From Apoderus coryli (taxonomy: Eukaryota > Arthropoda > Insecta > Coleoptera > Attelabidae): DNA of 64,000 nucleotides. Location of the stretch: contig OU452199.1 in NCBI GenBank assembly GCA_911728435.2, forward strand, positions 20,966,860 to 21,030,859, given 5' to 3'. The translations under genes and the position numbers were made by a program. Numbering within the stretch: position 1 is the first letter of the stretch; each line of letters begins with the position of its first letter. Positions 53,505-64,000 of the stretch are shown here, piece by piece. The notes under the pieces are model-generated. The model searched no databases and was not told the origin of the DNA. It was given only the letters and a program-made list of their open reading frames with translations.

Positions 53505-54415
53505 TTCTCCTTTTTTTTTCTTTTTTTTTTGACCTTTGAGTTAAAGTCTTCCCACAATTTGTTTCTTTAGATAATTGAGCTATTACCCACAGATTAACAA
53601 ATATTACTTATTTTAATAAACATTTCACTTACTCTAACGTTGTTGAATTTTGAGCTCTTTCTAAAATTAGTAGACTTCGTCTTGAAACTTGAAACAATCC
53701 TTGTGCATTTTGCGTAATCCATAATAAAATTATATAATATAATAATGTACGTCTTGTGTGGACAAAGAAATAGTAGTAGTATATTGTGCAACGAACATGA
53801 AATGACATATATTTCCTACCAGTATGAGCGTTTGCAGCATGAGCCGCAGGCGAGTGCTGCAAATCATACGAGTAGGAAATGACCATTTCCTCATCATGTG
53901 AGTTTCACACTATACGTTTTCTACGACTGTTTTAATGCTTTTGAATAAATTTAACATAATTTTTAGGAAAATATTTGTTTTTCGAAACTTACCCTTGTTA
54001 GCGTATAAGCCTAAATACGATAAATTAGAAGTATTAAATTGACTAGGTGGTGTTAAACTATATTCACTATCACTGTTTATGTGTTTTGAAATTAGCGAAA
54101 TACTTAATTATAATTATTCTTAATTATAAATACCCAAACTGTCAATTTGGTGTTTGTATTTTCGGCGTTGCTATGGTGATTTTTCATGCCCGCCGCTACT
54201 TTCGTCATTACCAGGAAATTTTATCCGTGCGTAATAATATTTCCTTAGACAAGGAAAGAGAGTGGACCCGTAACTGTGCCGGTCGTTGTGTTACCACCTA
54301 GCACTTATCCCTTAGATTCAGAGGCGTAACATACATAACTTATATATTTTTGAAATTTTATTTAATTTTGATGATTAATAGTTTTAATAAAAAAAGATAT
54401 CTGCATGTGGATGTA
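53505..54415. other. No gene assigned
   Basis: A plus-strand open frame at 54047-54301 (with NCQFGVCIFGVAMVIFHARR) is not recognised and lacks splice context. The rest is AT-rich. Confidence 0.3.
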
Positions 54416-54419
54416 TTAA

Positions 54420-54740
54420 TAGTAATAATAACAATTCTTTATTTCAAATAAATCTACCATATCCACAATCACACGAGCATACAAATAAATGAAACGACGT
54501 CAAAAAAGAGAAAAACAAAAAAAAATTGATACTCCTAACTACATATCAAAATAATCCGCCAATTGATATGGTTCTAGTTCCACTAGTAATTTCCTAACTT
54601 CATTCTTAAATATCTTCAATCTATTTATTTCTTTGATACTGATTGGTAGTTTGTTCACAAATCTAATTATCATATTATATGATGCTGATTTTTTGGTTAG
54701 TGATAATCTGTGAGTGAGAGGTACTGCAGTAGACACAACA
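54420..54740 (-). pseudogene. LINE 3' end scrap
   Basis: Minus-strand frame 54736-54539 reads VPLTHRLSLTKKSASYNMIIRFVNKLP in part (SYNMIIRFVNKLP) and LVELEPYQLADYFDM, followed by a 3' UTR and AATAATAACAATTCTTTATT on the plus strand. It is the same LINE family as 38.28-38.64 kb. Confidence 0.65.
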
Positions 54741-54744
54741 CCAA

Positions 54745-56340
54745 CACATAACGTTTTTATTGTCCTTTAAATAGAATGAGTTTTGTTAATTGATTTCCAG
54801 AATGGGATTTAATTTTTGAGACTGTAGTTTTGTTATGAAATATACACGAACATTAAGACATTTGACACAAATAGATTTTATTAAAAAGTATATTATGTGA
54901 TTTGCTGGGCTATCTAGTGCATGTTGTTCTAAAGATTGAAATAATTAAAAAGCTAAAGTGACATTATTTTATTCACTTTTAACGCAAAAATGTGTAAAAA
55001 ACAAATTTTTTGGAAAAATATAATGTCTACGCCCCTGGTAAAGTAAACATCTATAGAGGTTTCTATCAAAAAATAATGCTTTATCATGTTGATTTTAAAT
55101 GAATTGTTGTATCAAACAGTTTTAATTAGGTAAACTGAAACCTGTTATACTACATACTAAAAGATAATAGCCTAAAGATTACTTATAATTATTAAAAACT
55201 AATAAAAACTAGAAGCGACTTGATACATCATTCTAAGTTTTACCTAAAACGAAATTCTGGACTCCTTTTGTTCACTGCGACTTGGGCATCCAAAAGCCAT
55301 ACAATGTACCATTTTATTAATATACAAAATAAATTTCTTTCCCAATTTTCACAAATAAAATCATCAAAAATGCAAACGTAGTTTTCTGTTTTTCAGCACA
55401 TAGAAAATGGCCGCCGCATTAAAAGCGTAACACTTGCCATACATTCAAATATACGAACGTGCGGTATCCCCTCTCTTTCCTAATCTAAGAAATATTATTA
55501 CGCAACTACTTTGTCAAATCATGATTGAACATATAATAAAGGCATTTAAAGTCGTAGAAAAAATATTATTAGCCAACCGGGAATCTAGCTAGCATCCCCA
55601 TACTAACCACCACCACAATCACGTGATTCACAAATTTGGCGGTAAAATTCAAAGCAAATATAATACATTCCACAGTAAGTAGAGTTACTTGGTTTTTGAA
55701 TTGCAAATAAATAACAATTCAATATAAGCCATCTGTTTTGCTTGATTTTTTATTTGCAAATTTGACTTCATTTATTTTATGTTTGTAAATCATACTTTTT
55801 AGAAGATTTGTAAAGTATGATGTTTTAATGCTAGCAAAGTGTAAAAAATACTACTAGGTAAATTTTTTTGCGCTGAATCCATTGGTGCCCAAATCTCAGT
55901 TTCCAAGTAACGTGACTTACTTGGTTTTTAGTTTGCACGCCAGCATTCATAAAGGTACTGTAACGAAAATATTTTTTTCCTTATAGTACATCATGTATAA
56001 TTTTGGATTTTTTATAGTCCCTAAAATTTCCTTTTCAAAAATATATAAGTTATATATATATTTTTTCTAAACCCAACAATATCTTTGACTTGAAGAAAAT
56101 AATCCATACACAAATCAAATATAACCATGGCCATTATGACACAACGGCACGGCGTAAATATTGTTTTAAAAGAAACGCAGCAATAAATTTGAGCTGTCAA
56201 AGCTGTTGAAAAGTTTGGCACGTCAAATTTATTTTGGTAAAAAAGTGGTTTCAAATATTTTGCGAGTTCGGTATTCATCTAAACTAAAATAAGTTGTAAT
56301 AATTTAGAAATCTATCAAAATTATGACAAATATGACATTT
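54745..56340. other. No gene assigned
   Basis: A minus-strand frame (56278-56021, MNTELAKYLKPLFYQNKF) is open but unrecognised. AGAAAATGGCCGCCGC at 55404 is a YY1/Pho-like word. Otherwise AT-rich. Confidence 0.3.
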
Positions 56341-56349
56341 TAAAATGCT

Positions 56350-56900
56350 TTATAAAGTATAATGAAAATATGGAAGGTGCGAAGAATCTTTACGAAAACC
56401 GATATCCAGAGAGAGTGCAGCCATCGAAATCGATGTAACTTTATTAATTTTGGTGCGTTTCAGTAACCATGGACTACTGTCAATAATATCGATAATCGGA
56501 AAGAACTTATGGAAATTACAGTTTTGAGCGCAGTTGCAAATAACCCATGCTCGTCCACCCGAATCTTAGAGAGCGAAACAGATGTTTAAAGAGCATCAGT
56601 CAACGCAGAGAATTAAAAAAAAACGTAAACTTAAGCCATTCCCCGAATGCGAGTTATTCATAATTTACTTCCGGCAGATGTAAACAGAAGACCTCAATTT
56701 TGCGAATGGTATGTGCAGATGTGTGCGCAGAATGCCAACTTTGGTATGAGGTGTATTTGGACAGATGAAGCATAGGTACATAGTAGCGCGGGAATATTTA
56801 ATAGGTACAACTGTTATACATGGGCCCAAGCCAATCCGCATTCAACAGTGACGGCTTGGGATATAGTTTTTTTTGTTGTGGTTCAAAAAAATTAAACAAT
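56350..56900 (+). pseudogene. Tc1-like transposase remnant
   Basis: Pieces in order: AKNLYENRYPERVQPSKSM, ITVLSAVANNPCSSTRILES E, LLPADVNRRPQFCEWYVQMC AQN and RCIWTDEA (first Asp) followed by FNRYNCYTWAQANPHSTVTA W. Stops between pieces. The second and third Asp parts are missing. Confidence 0.65.
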
Positions 56901-57157
56901 TTGTCCATTCATCAGTTACGGGGGAGGATGGATTTATTTATTCGGAATTAAATTATGATAGATGTTACTCAGATTTTGGATATCAGTTCGATCATTTACG
57001 CTATTTTTCTGTTTTTGAATGTGTATCATTTCCCGTTTTTTTGTATGCGTTTGGGTTACAAGAATTTTTGTGTTGTTAAAATCAAAAGAATGGTTGTATG
57101 ACTTGACTGTTTTGTTAATGCAGTTTTGTTATTGTTAAGGTTTTTGTGACTGTATAA

Positions 57158-58290
57158 CGGGTGTCCCACCGGGAAGGGATTCGATCGATTATGGAGAAAC
57201 TACACTGTGGAACAATCTGAAGAAAATCTGGTGTAGTACTTAGGTCGATGGGGCCAATTTGGCTCAAATGTTTTCAAGAATCTAGCACTTCCGGTTATAC
57301 CGGAAATGGGTGTCAACTACCTTATTTCAAATACGACCCTATATAAATTATATTTTTTTTGGATTCTCCTTGTAATTCTAAACATATTTCATGCATAAAA
57401 TGTTATGCCTATCGCCAGTCGTTTTCGAAATATTTGAAATTTTATGTCAAAAATGACGTTTTCAGAATGAAGAATAATAACAATTTTTTATTATATGGAA
57501 GCTTTAATAACTTAATTTGTTAGAATATCCTAGGAGATATAGATCTACTTTAGGCGCCTACGTATATTTTTTTAGTAAATATTAATACAGGGTATTCGAA
57601 AAAAACGGTAAAAAATCAAATTGAAAAAAGTGTCAAAATTCAAAATTTTTAAATGGCAACCCCCCATTTTATATATTTTTTTATTTTTTTGCATCAAAAA
57701 TAAGGGCATGTTTATGAAAGGATGTCTATCCCAAAAACTGATAGTTTTCAAAATATTGACAATTTTACATTTTTCAATTACAATAGTGATATGAATTTGA
57801 AATTTAATTAATTTTAGCTGGCCATGATGGCTTCAGAAAACAAATAAATATGACACTTGTCAAAAATAATCAACAATTATGACAAATTGTAGATAATAAT
57901 TAGTAGTAATAATCATGGCGGGGCGTATAATTGTTGATTATTTTTGACAAGTGTCATTGGTATATCTTTCAGACCATGTTGGTTTTGTTAATCATTTTGT
58001 ACGTATTGTGTTAACAAGTCTAAAAAAGTTAACATTTTGGAAGAAGAAACTGAACCCAAATTATTTAATTACCGTTTCCTTATGTCAGTACCTAATTGAT
58101 AATAATTTCATTTTTGTCATTAAAACTTAAATATTATGTAAAAAACGGTCAGACTTAGGTATAGGACATGGCACACAAAATCTACTCAAAATGTTGTGTA
58201 GAATCCAAAACAGTAATAATATAATATAGGGTGTTCCATTTGGAATAAGAAAGTTGATATCAAGTTCCGGTATAACCGGAACTGTCAGTA
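57158..58290. repeat. Inverted-repeat element with TTCCGGTTATACCGGAA palindromes
   Basis: 57280-57365 and the complement of 58195-58285 match, including the palindromic 17-mer, TTGA(T)ATCAA, GAACACCCTATAT and TTTTGGATTC. The interior contains a 31-bp perfect hairpin but no transposase. It is a non-autonomous foldback of the family seen also at 12.8 kb. Confidence 0.65.
57850..57957. repeat. Perfect 31-bp inverted repeat, 46-nt loop
   Basis: Arms 57850-57880 and 57927-57957 are exact complements, each containing TTGTTGATTATTTTTGACAA or its reverse. It is probably a small MITE nested in the larger inverted repeat; ATTATGGTAATAAT-type words fill the loop. Confidence 0.8.
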
Positions 58291-58466
58291 CCTCACAACT
58301 ATTTTAACCAATCTGCACCGGTCGTCATAGTTACACTGCCAAATCTTCAAAATTCTCCTATTTTCTGTTTTTCATATATCCACTGTACCTATATAGACGG
58401 TAAAATAATGCTTCACCTGCGAGTGAATGAATTCCTCGAGCAGGGAAATCTTTTTACAGTCGTGTT

Positions 58467-59730
58467 TACGAGGGTTGCCTTTTATATTTCGGGATTAGAC
58501 AAAGAAAACAAATATTAATCATCGAAAATCCCTTTATTGTTTTTCAAAATATTCCCCATGAAGATCTATACACTTTTGCATGCGTTTGAACCAATTTTCG
58601 AAGCACTTTTGCCACTCTGATTGAGGTATCTCCAAAATATGCATTCTGAATGCAGCAACCGCTTCTTCAGGTGTCGAAAAACGTTGACCTCTCAGTTTGT
58701 TTTTTACGTACGGGAATAAAAAGAAGTCATTCGGTGCCAAGTCACGACTATACGGCGGATGACTCATCAAATCGATGTTTTGTGTTCTCAAAAATGCAGA
58801 TGTTTGAGCCGATGTGTGAGACCTCGCATTGTCCTGGTGAAGAGTGATCCATCTTCGGCAGTTGGTTTTCCTGATTTCTTGGAAGACAACTGGCAAACAA
58901 ATGGTTGTGTACCACTCAGAATTGACTGTTCTGCGTTGTTCTAGTGGTACGGTTGCGACATGTCCAGTTTTTCCGAAAAAACAGGCGACCATTTGTTTGG
59001 AAGTGCTTCGTGCGCGAACAACTTGTGTTGGATTTGGCTCATCTTGAAACACCCATACAGTCGACTGCTGTTTACTTTCGGGCTCATACGCGTAAATCCA
59101 CGATTCATCACCTGTCACGATGTAATAGACGTGTTTCGAAGCACCGCGATCGTATTTTTTGAGAATTTCTTTCGACCAATCGACACGAGCCTTTTTTTTG
59201 AGCGATTGACAAATTGTGTGGGATCCAATGCGAACAAATTTTTTTGACAGTCAAATTTTTATGCAATATTGAATGGATGCTGGTCCCACTAATGCCTAAG
59301 GTTGTCTCAATCTCTTGATAGGTCACATGACGATCTTGCAATATCAGTTCGCGCACAGTTTCAATTGTTTTCGGAACAACAACTGATTTTGGACGACCTT
59401 CACGAAATTCTACGATTGAATTCACCATACCATCGATAAACACTGGTCCTTGATGGAGCTTCATCGCCAAATATTGAATTAAGTTTATCCATGCACTGTT
59501 GCTGAGTTAATCCACGTCGAAAGTTGTAAAAAATAATCGCACGAAAATGTTCACGATTTAATTCCATTTTTGGGTCGAGATGAATCTTTTAAGTTACTGT
59601 AAACAACACAAATAGCGCTCCTATGTCAAAACGTTCTGAGTACGTATAACCTCAAAAATGTCCAACTTTACGATAGAGCTGTCAGTTGCCAGGGTTGCCA
59701 AATCCCGAAATATAAAAGGCAACCCTCGTA
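58467..59730 (-). mobile_element. mariner element (DD34D), full length, best-preserved ends
   Basis: TIRs of 30 bp starting TACGAGGGTTGCCTTTTATA are perfect complements (58467-58496, 59701-59730). On the minus strand the transposase starts at 59567 (MELNREHFRAIIFYNFRRGL) and keeps GTSIHSILHKNLTVKKICSH, TGDESWIYAYEPESK, ITLHQDNARSHTSAQ, PPYSRDLAPNDFFLF and the EYFEKQ end. Faults: a short deletion in the N-terminal region (between MVNSIV and EFREG, and upstream), one frameshift near AQKK, and P changed to R in YSRDLAP. Not functional, but its TIRs could still be recognised by an active enzyme. Confidence 0.92.
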
Positions 59731-59734
59731 ATAC

Positions 59735-61400
59735 GAGTATACTATTTTATTCTTGGAAGCCAAATTGACTGGTTTCACGGTTACGGAACGCGACGCATTT
59801 TGATTTTCATTGTTATTCAGTAGGCAAAATTTACTTTTTAATGTGTAAAAATTGTTCGAATTTACTATTGTAAATAAACTTGAATGATAGTGTTTACCTT
59901 CCACGATGGAATAAATAAGTTTTTTTCTAAGAATAGGGGGATATTTTGTTGTATATAAAATACATCAAAACATCAAACTAAACGCAATATGATAAATAAA
60001 TAAATGTTGGAGGTGTGTACCTCATTATGTGTCATAATAATCATACCTTAGGCTCCAGCTCATGAAAATAAAGCACTTTGACAATACATTGGAAAAATCG
60101 TAGACACCTACCTAAAGTTGATTGTTAATGTATTCAAAATATTTTAAACACAATAATTTTCAAATTTAATAAAATCGGTCATATTCTGGATATTTTTCGA
60201 AAATATAAACAGACGGTAAACGATATTTATGTTGCGCAATATTATTATAAAACGCCTATATAGATTTTTCGCGATATATATCTCCGAAACATATATAATA
60301 ACACATATACCCAATTGTGGTGGGGAAATTGCGCATTCGAAATATATATTCCCCTTCTGTACCTCTCCTCATCTCCTTAGGACACACACACCGGCAAAAT
60401 TTGCCGTCATCCAAACTCCCAACTAGGCATTTGATCCGTTTTGGTTCGAAAAGTTCACCTTTGCCGCGGCATTCTCATGTATATAACTTTATGTGAATTT
60501 TTATAAGTGTTTTGATTATTATATTAACTGCTTGTAAATGTATTTAAAATTATATTACAAAGTTCCGTATCGGTCGCGAAATATCAAAATGTTAATTTTA
60601 CTAACAACAACTATATCACATCCACAACGTCATGTCCTTGTACTTGACAAGGTGAGTTTTAATGCGCGCTTGTTTACATGCTTGGCATACTGCGATCTAG
60701 TAAGAATTTTACAACCTAAATATTGTTCTTAAACATTTGGGCAAGAATCACATCTATAATAATTTATTTACTACGAAAATTTTATCATTCTGTTTTGTTA
60801 TTGTTTTTTCATTGTAATGATAAGTGTTTCAAAAGTTCCATGGGATATAAATTATACCTATTTATTATTACACATAGATGATTAATAACATTATTTTGAA
60901 CATAGCAACCTAGGGTGCGTGAGATTGTTTTTCATAGACTCATTTTTTTGTATTCTTTAAGTAGGTAATTATTGTAGGTACCTACACATTTTTCAAAATA
61001 CATTTTACCAAAATATTGCGTCATTTAACAACAATTTTTTAACTTTATAATATTTATTAATATTGAATTTATTTGTTAATTTATTACAGGATTTAAATAT
61101 TAATAATGCAATAATAGTAGATATATTATTAATGATAACCATATTGTGATGATTACGTACCTACGTATAACTAATAAGTACATAATATACATCTAGAATT
61201 CCGTTTCGGTGTTTTTGGATGTGACTCTCAGAATTCGCGAGTTAGCAACAGCTGTGAATGTAAATATTATGGTAACGTGTCTGTAAATAAGTCAATGATT
61301 ATGGAGTGTGCGCAAATTATTTAGCTTTATTATAAAGATTTTTGTAGGGTGTGATACCATACATAAAAGTGTGAAATTAAAATCAACTTTTAACAGGTAG
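59735..61400. other. No gene seen
   Basis: AT-rich. TAGGTACCTA words recur at 60960-61160. No supported frame. Confidence 0.35.
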
Positions 61401-61560
61401 TCAATACAATTTCTAGAACTAGTTTGGGACTAAGCCATCATCAACCTTGTAGAATGTTCAGGAAATCAGAAATTCAAAAACAAAACACATTTATTTTCAT
61501 TTCTTTAACATTATGCGAGGCTGATGATGGCTTAGGCCGAAACTAATCCCAGAAAATTTA
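61400..61560. repeat. Inverted pair of hammerhead-like motifs
   Basis: Plus motif 61521-61550: CTGATGA, short stem II GGC/GCC, GAAACTAATCC. Minus motif 61450-61416: TTGATGA, GGCTTAGTCC, CAAACTAGTTC. They face each other, as in the 1.4-1.9 kb foldback. The minus copy has lost its core; the plus one lacks a clear triplet. Confidence 0.45.
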
Positions 61561-61628
61561 TTTTATTTTGTTTGCGTGGGTGTATATAGGTCTACCAGAA
61601 GCACTGAACAAACATGTTTTTAAATATA

Positions 61629-63172
61629 CCGGGTGTCTCAGAAAAGTGTGGCATACCATAGTTATATACACAGTATTTTTTAGATTTTATGAACACTTTG
61701 CATAAAATAAAGTAAAGTTATTGCTATGATCCCTATACCTAAATCTACTTGTTTGTCACATTTTTGCGTTTTTTTGCAAAAAATAGGGTCATTTTGAAAA
61801 ACATTCTGTGCGTTCATTTTTTTAGCTAAACCGTTTCAAATTTTAAAATGGCAAGTTAATAGGACACACCTTAGATCGGTGTATAGCCCAGTTGTAAATA
61901 TTGCACAGGGTGGTCACAATTTTTTATTGTTCTTATCAATTATATTTATTTAAATAACTTTCTTATTTTAAATAGCACACCCTATATTTCATAGCACCTG
62001 TCTATACTAATTAATGTCTATCAAATGGTATTAGGCTTCCCGATACCTAACTGTCGATTCTAATTAATGTTGTCTATCAAATGGTATTAGGCTTCCCTAT
62101 ACCCTATACCTAACTGTCACCGTTTCCCAAGAAAAAAATATTTTAACTTATTTGTCTGACATTTTCATAGGCTACTAAGGCTACTCTAGTTTATTTGCTG
62201 AGAATTGGATTGGCCGCGGTGCGGTGGTCTATAAAAGTGGCCCCCAAGGTCCCAATATTTAACACCACCAGATTTTTTCTTATGGGGATATATTAAAATC
62301 ATTGTTTATGATACGCCAACAATAACACGGGATGATATGAAACAGCGAATTAAAACTGTTTTTGTTAGAATTACACCACAATTATTAGCAAATGTCAGAC
62401 ATTCATTTGAAAAACGAATTCAACGGTGTATAGAAAATAACGGCCAACATTTTGAGCATTTTGTTATACTGCAACCAAACATACACACTTATCCAGTAAA
62501 CCATTTGAAATGAAGTAGCTGTTAATACTATCTGTCATTATTTATTTTATTGTTATATCTTAAAATTCTATGTATAATTTAAAATTAAAAGATGGACATT
62601 GACGAAGTACGGTCGAGGGAAAAGTTTTGTAACCAATTCGTGAATTAAAATGTCGATTAACAATCTCGCTCCGTTCGCTCGTTAAATTATCTCGATTGTT
62701 AATCGCCCTTATTAATAAACTTGTTCTTTAAATAACTATTGACAGTTAGGTATCGGGAAGCCTAATACCATTTGATAGACATTAATTAGTATAGACAGGT
62801 GCTATAAAATATAGGGTGTGCTATTTAAAATAAAAAAGTTATTTAAATAAATATGATTGATAAGAACAATAAAAAATTGTTACCACCCTGTACAATATTT
62901 ACAATTGGGCTATACACCGACCTAATGTACGTCCTATCCACTTGCCATTTTAAAATTTTAAACGGCTTAGTTAAAAAAATGAACGCACAGAATGTTTTTC
63001 AAAATGATCCTATTTTTTGCAAAAAATGCAAAAATTGGTAGATTTATGTATTGGGATCATAACAATAACATTACTTTGTTTTATCCAATGTGTTCAAAAA
63101 AATCCAAATAATACTGTGTGTTCTATTTAAAAAATATAACTTTAATATGCCACACTTTTCTGGGACGCCCGG
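61629..63172 (+). mobile_element. Tc1/mariner-superfamily element with 430-480-bp TIRs
   Basis: Ends CCGGGTGTCTCAGAAAAGTG and complement of CACTTTTCTGGGACGCCCGG at TA sites. The long TIRs run to about 62112 and from about 62741. A 47-52-bp block around GGTATTAGGCTTCCC is doubled at 62030-62095 in the left TIR only. Only the C-terminus of the transposase remains. Confidence 0.8.
62265..62514 (+). pseudogene. Transposase C-terminal fragment
   Basis: Frame reads LTPPDFFLWGYIKIIVYDTP TITRDDMKQRIKTVFVRITP QLLANVRHSFEKRIQ and NNGQHFEHFV, with the third catalytic Asp in PPDF. All earlier parts of the protein were deleted. Confidence 0.8.
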
Positions 63173-63329
63173 TATATTTAAAAATATTATTGTTAAATGC
63201 TCCTGATAGACCTACATAGACCCACGTAAACAAAATTTGCAATTTCAATTTTGTTAGGCTATGAGAGACCGAGGCGAATGTACTGCCTGACCCGGTATAT
63301 TTTATTGAAAAGTAATCCATAATTACGTG

Positions 63330-63460
63330 GAGTGTAACTGATATTAAATAAAACCCGTCTACTCCACAATGCGATCTTATATAATTCAAACTATAAAATC
63401 GAAAGACCATACTCACATGTTTCGGGAACTCAATTCCCATCATCAGTGTTAAATATCATG
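63330..63460 (-). repeat. Penelope-like LTR piece with hammerhead-like motif
   Basis: Minus-strand motif at 63452-63415: CTGATGA, stem II GGGAA/TTCCC, GAAACATGTGAG. The core is complete, but the triplet is GTG, which does not cleave in known hammerheads, and stem I does not pair. The adjoining CCCGTCTACTCCACAATG is shared with 38.2 kb. Confidence 0.55.
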
Positions 63461-63464
63461 ATAT

Positions 63465-64000
63465 TCAGAAAGCTAAGAATTCATAAATCAGTCTTATAAG
63501 GATAATCAATTAAAGAATCTAATATAGAAAAGTAATACAATTGAAAGATGATGTCAAATAATGTTATCAATTCCAATACTTACCACATTATGAAAAAAAA
63601 CGGTTGTGTCGCTCCAAAACTTTCAATAAGAGACGCTTTATCAATAACCTCAAATGAAATTACTTTTTTATATTCTAATAAGACTTATAGGTTCCAACTA
63701 CCTAATTGGTGAAATTTTAAACGTAATTTTCTCAAAAATTATGGAAGCAAATATTAAAAGTAACCTATCGCTGTAAAGCTAAGCTAAAAAATGCTTTCAA
63801 ATGATGTGTCCACCCTTACCACAGGGCTAAAGCGATTTCAACCAAAAACTAATGGGTTCATCGTAGGACTCCCCCAAACTCATATACCAAAATTTAGCTC
63901 AATTGGTTAAGGCGTTTAGGCGCTATCGTGGAAGAATACAGACAGACAGACTTCCATCTACAAATGATCTTAATCATCCCAGGGAACCTCAAAACGGTTA
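63465..64000. other. No gene seen; repeat-like end
   Basis: 63890-63960 has AGCTCAATTGGTTAAGGCG followed by ACAGACAGACAGAC, a word pattern often found at the 3' ends of insect retroelements. No frame is supported. Confidence 0.35.

Noticed and set aside
53594..54301. Small open frames on both strands
   Set aside because: No recognised family, overlapping on opposite strands, no exon boundaries.
60229..60732. Two open frames with many aromatic residues
   Set aside because: No motif, no splice logic beyond a chance GTGAGT at about 60650, and AT-rich surroundings.
1..64000. CRISPR array, bacterial operon, riboswitch or rRNA
   Set aside because: No regularly spaced short repeats, no bacterial gene organisation and no rRNA-like block were seen; the window is eukaryotic.
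36482..64000. Remaining Rpb8 exons
   Set aside because: I looked for the second block of Rpb8 on the plus strand and found nothing convincing; a short exon could have been missed by eye.

Overview
The window looks like AT-rich nuclear DNA from an insect. The evidence is spliced eukaryotic genes with GT-AG introns, one intact gene of the insect UBASH3 / ecdysteroid-phosphate phosphatase type, the first exon of RNA polymerase subunit Rpb8, and a dense mix of insect-type transposable elements. I cannot fix the order. No bacterial, organellar or viral gene block is seen.

Host genes. A complete nine-exon gene on the minus strand (27640 down to 4361) can be spliced by hand into one 646-residue frame. 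It has UBA, 2H-phosphoesterase, SH3 and histidine-phosphatase domains. Its introns, one of about 12 kb, hold LINE, Tc1/mariner, Penelope-like and foldback debris. On the plus strand a single exon at 36409-36481 encodes the Rpb8 start; I found no later exon. Three further exons look coding but are unassigned (31474-31746, with a THAP-like C-terminal half; 41033-41241; 42516-42740).

Layout. 1-27.6 kb: UBASH3 locus and its 3' flank, packed with LINE 3' ends, Penelope-like remnants, foldbacks and hairpins. 28.9-31.4 kb: a hammerhead-ribozyme repeat dimer, a Ty3/gypsy RNase H scrap and a LINE 3' end. 31.4-34.5 kb: three THAP/P-element-like fragments. 35.2-36.5 kb: a SINE with a clear target duplication, then Rpb8 exon 1. 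37-40 kb: decayed Tc1-like and mariner elements. 40.2-45.1 kb: MULE remnants around a nested hammerhead repeat plus hAT. 45.5-48.1 kb: THAP element with LINE insertion, second hammerhead repeat array, LINE. 48.3-50.4 kb: a nearly intact Tc1/mariner-superfamily element broken by a 34-bp duplication. 51-64 kb: two more mariners, another long-TIR element, inverted repeats, and mostly empty AT-rich DNA.

The most interesting signal is RNA-level. At least ten places carry the hammerhead ribozyme core (CTGATGA, stem II, GAAA). They fall into two families: (1) foldback or LTR-like pieces of the Penelope type, one of them with two hammerheads on opposite strands inside a 500-bp palindrome; (2) a repeat with a period of about 336 bp, present as a dimer at 28.96-29.40 kb, a partial dimer at 46.9-47.3 kb and a copy split by a hAT element at 42.8/44.1 kb. 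Stem II of the second family shows a compensatory change between copies. A GIY-YIG endonuclease remnant at 6.7 kb supports the Penelope-like source of the first family.
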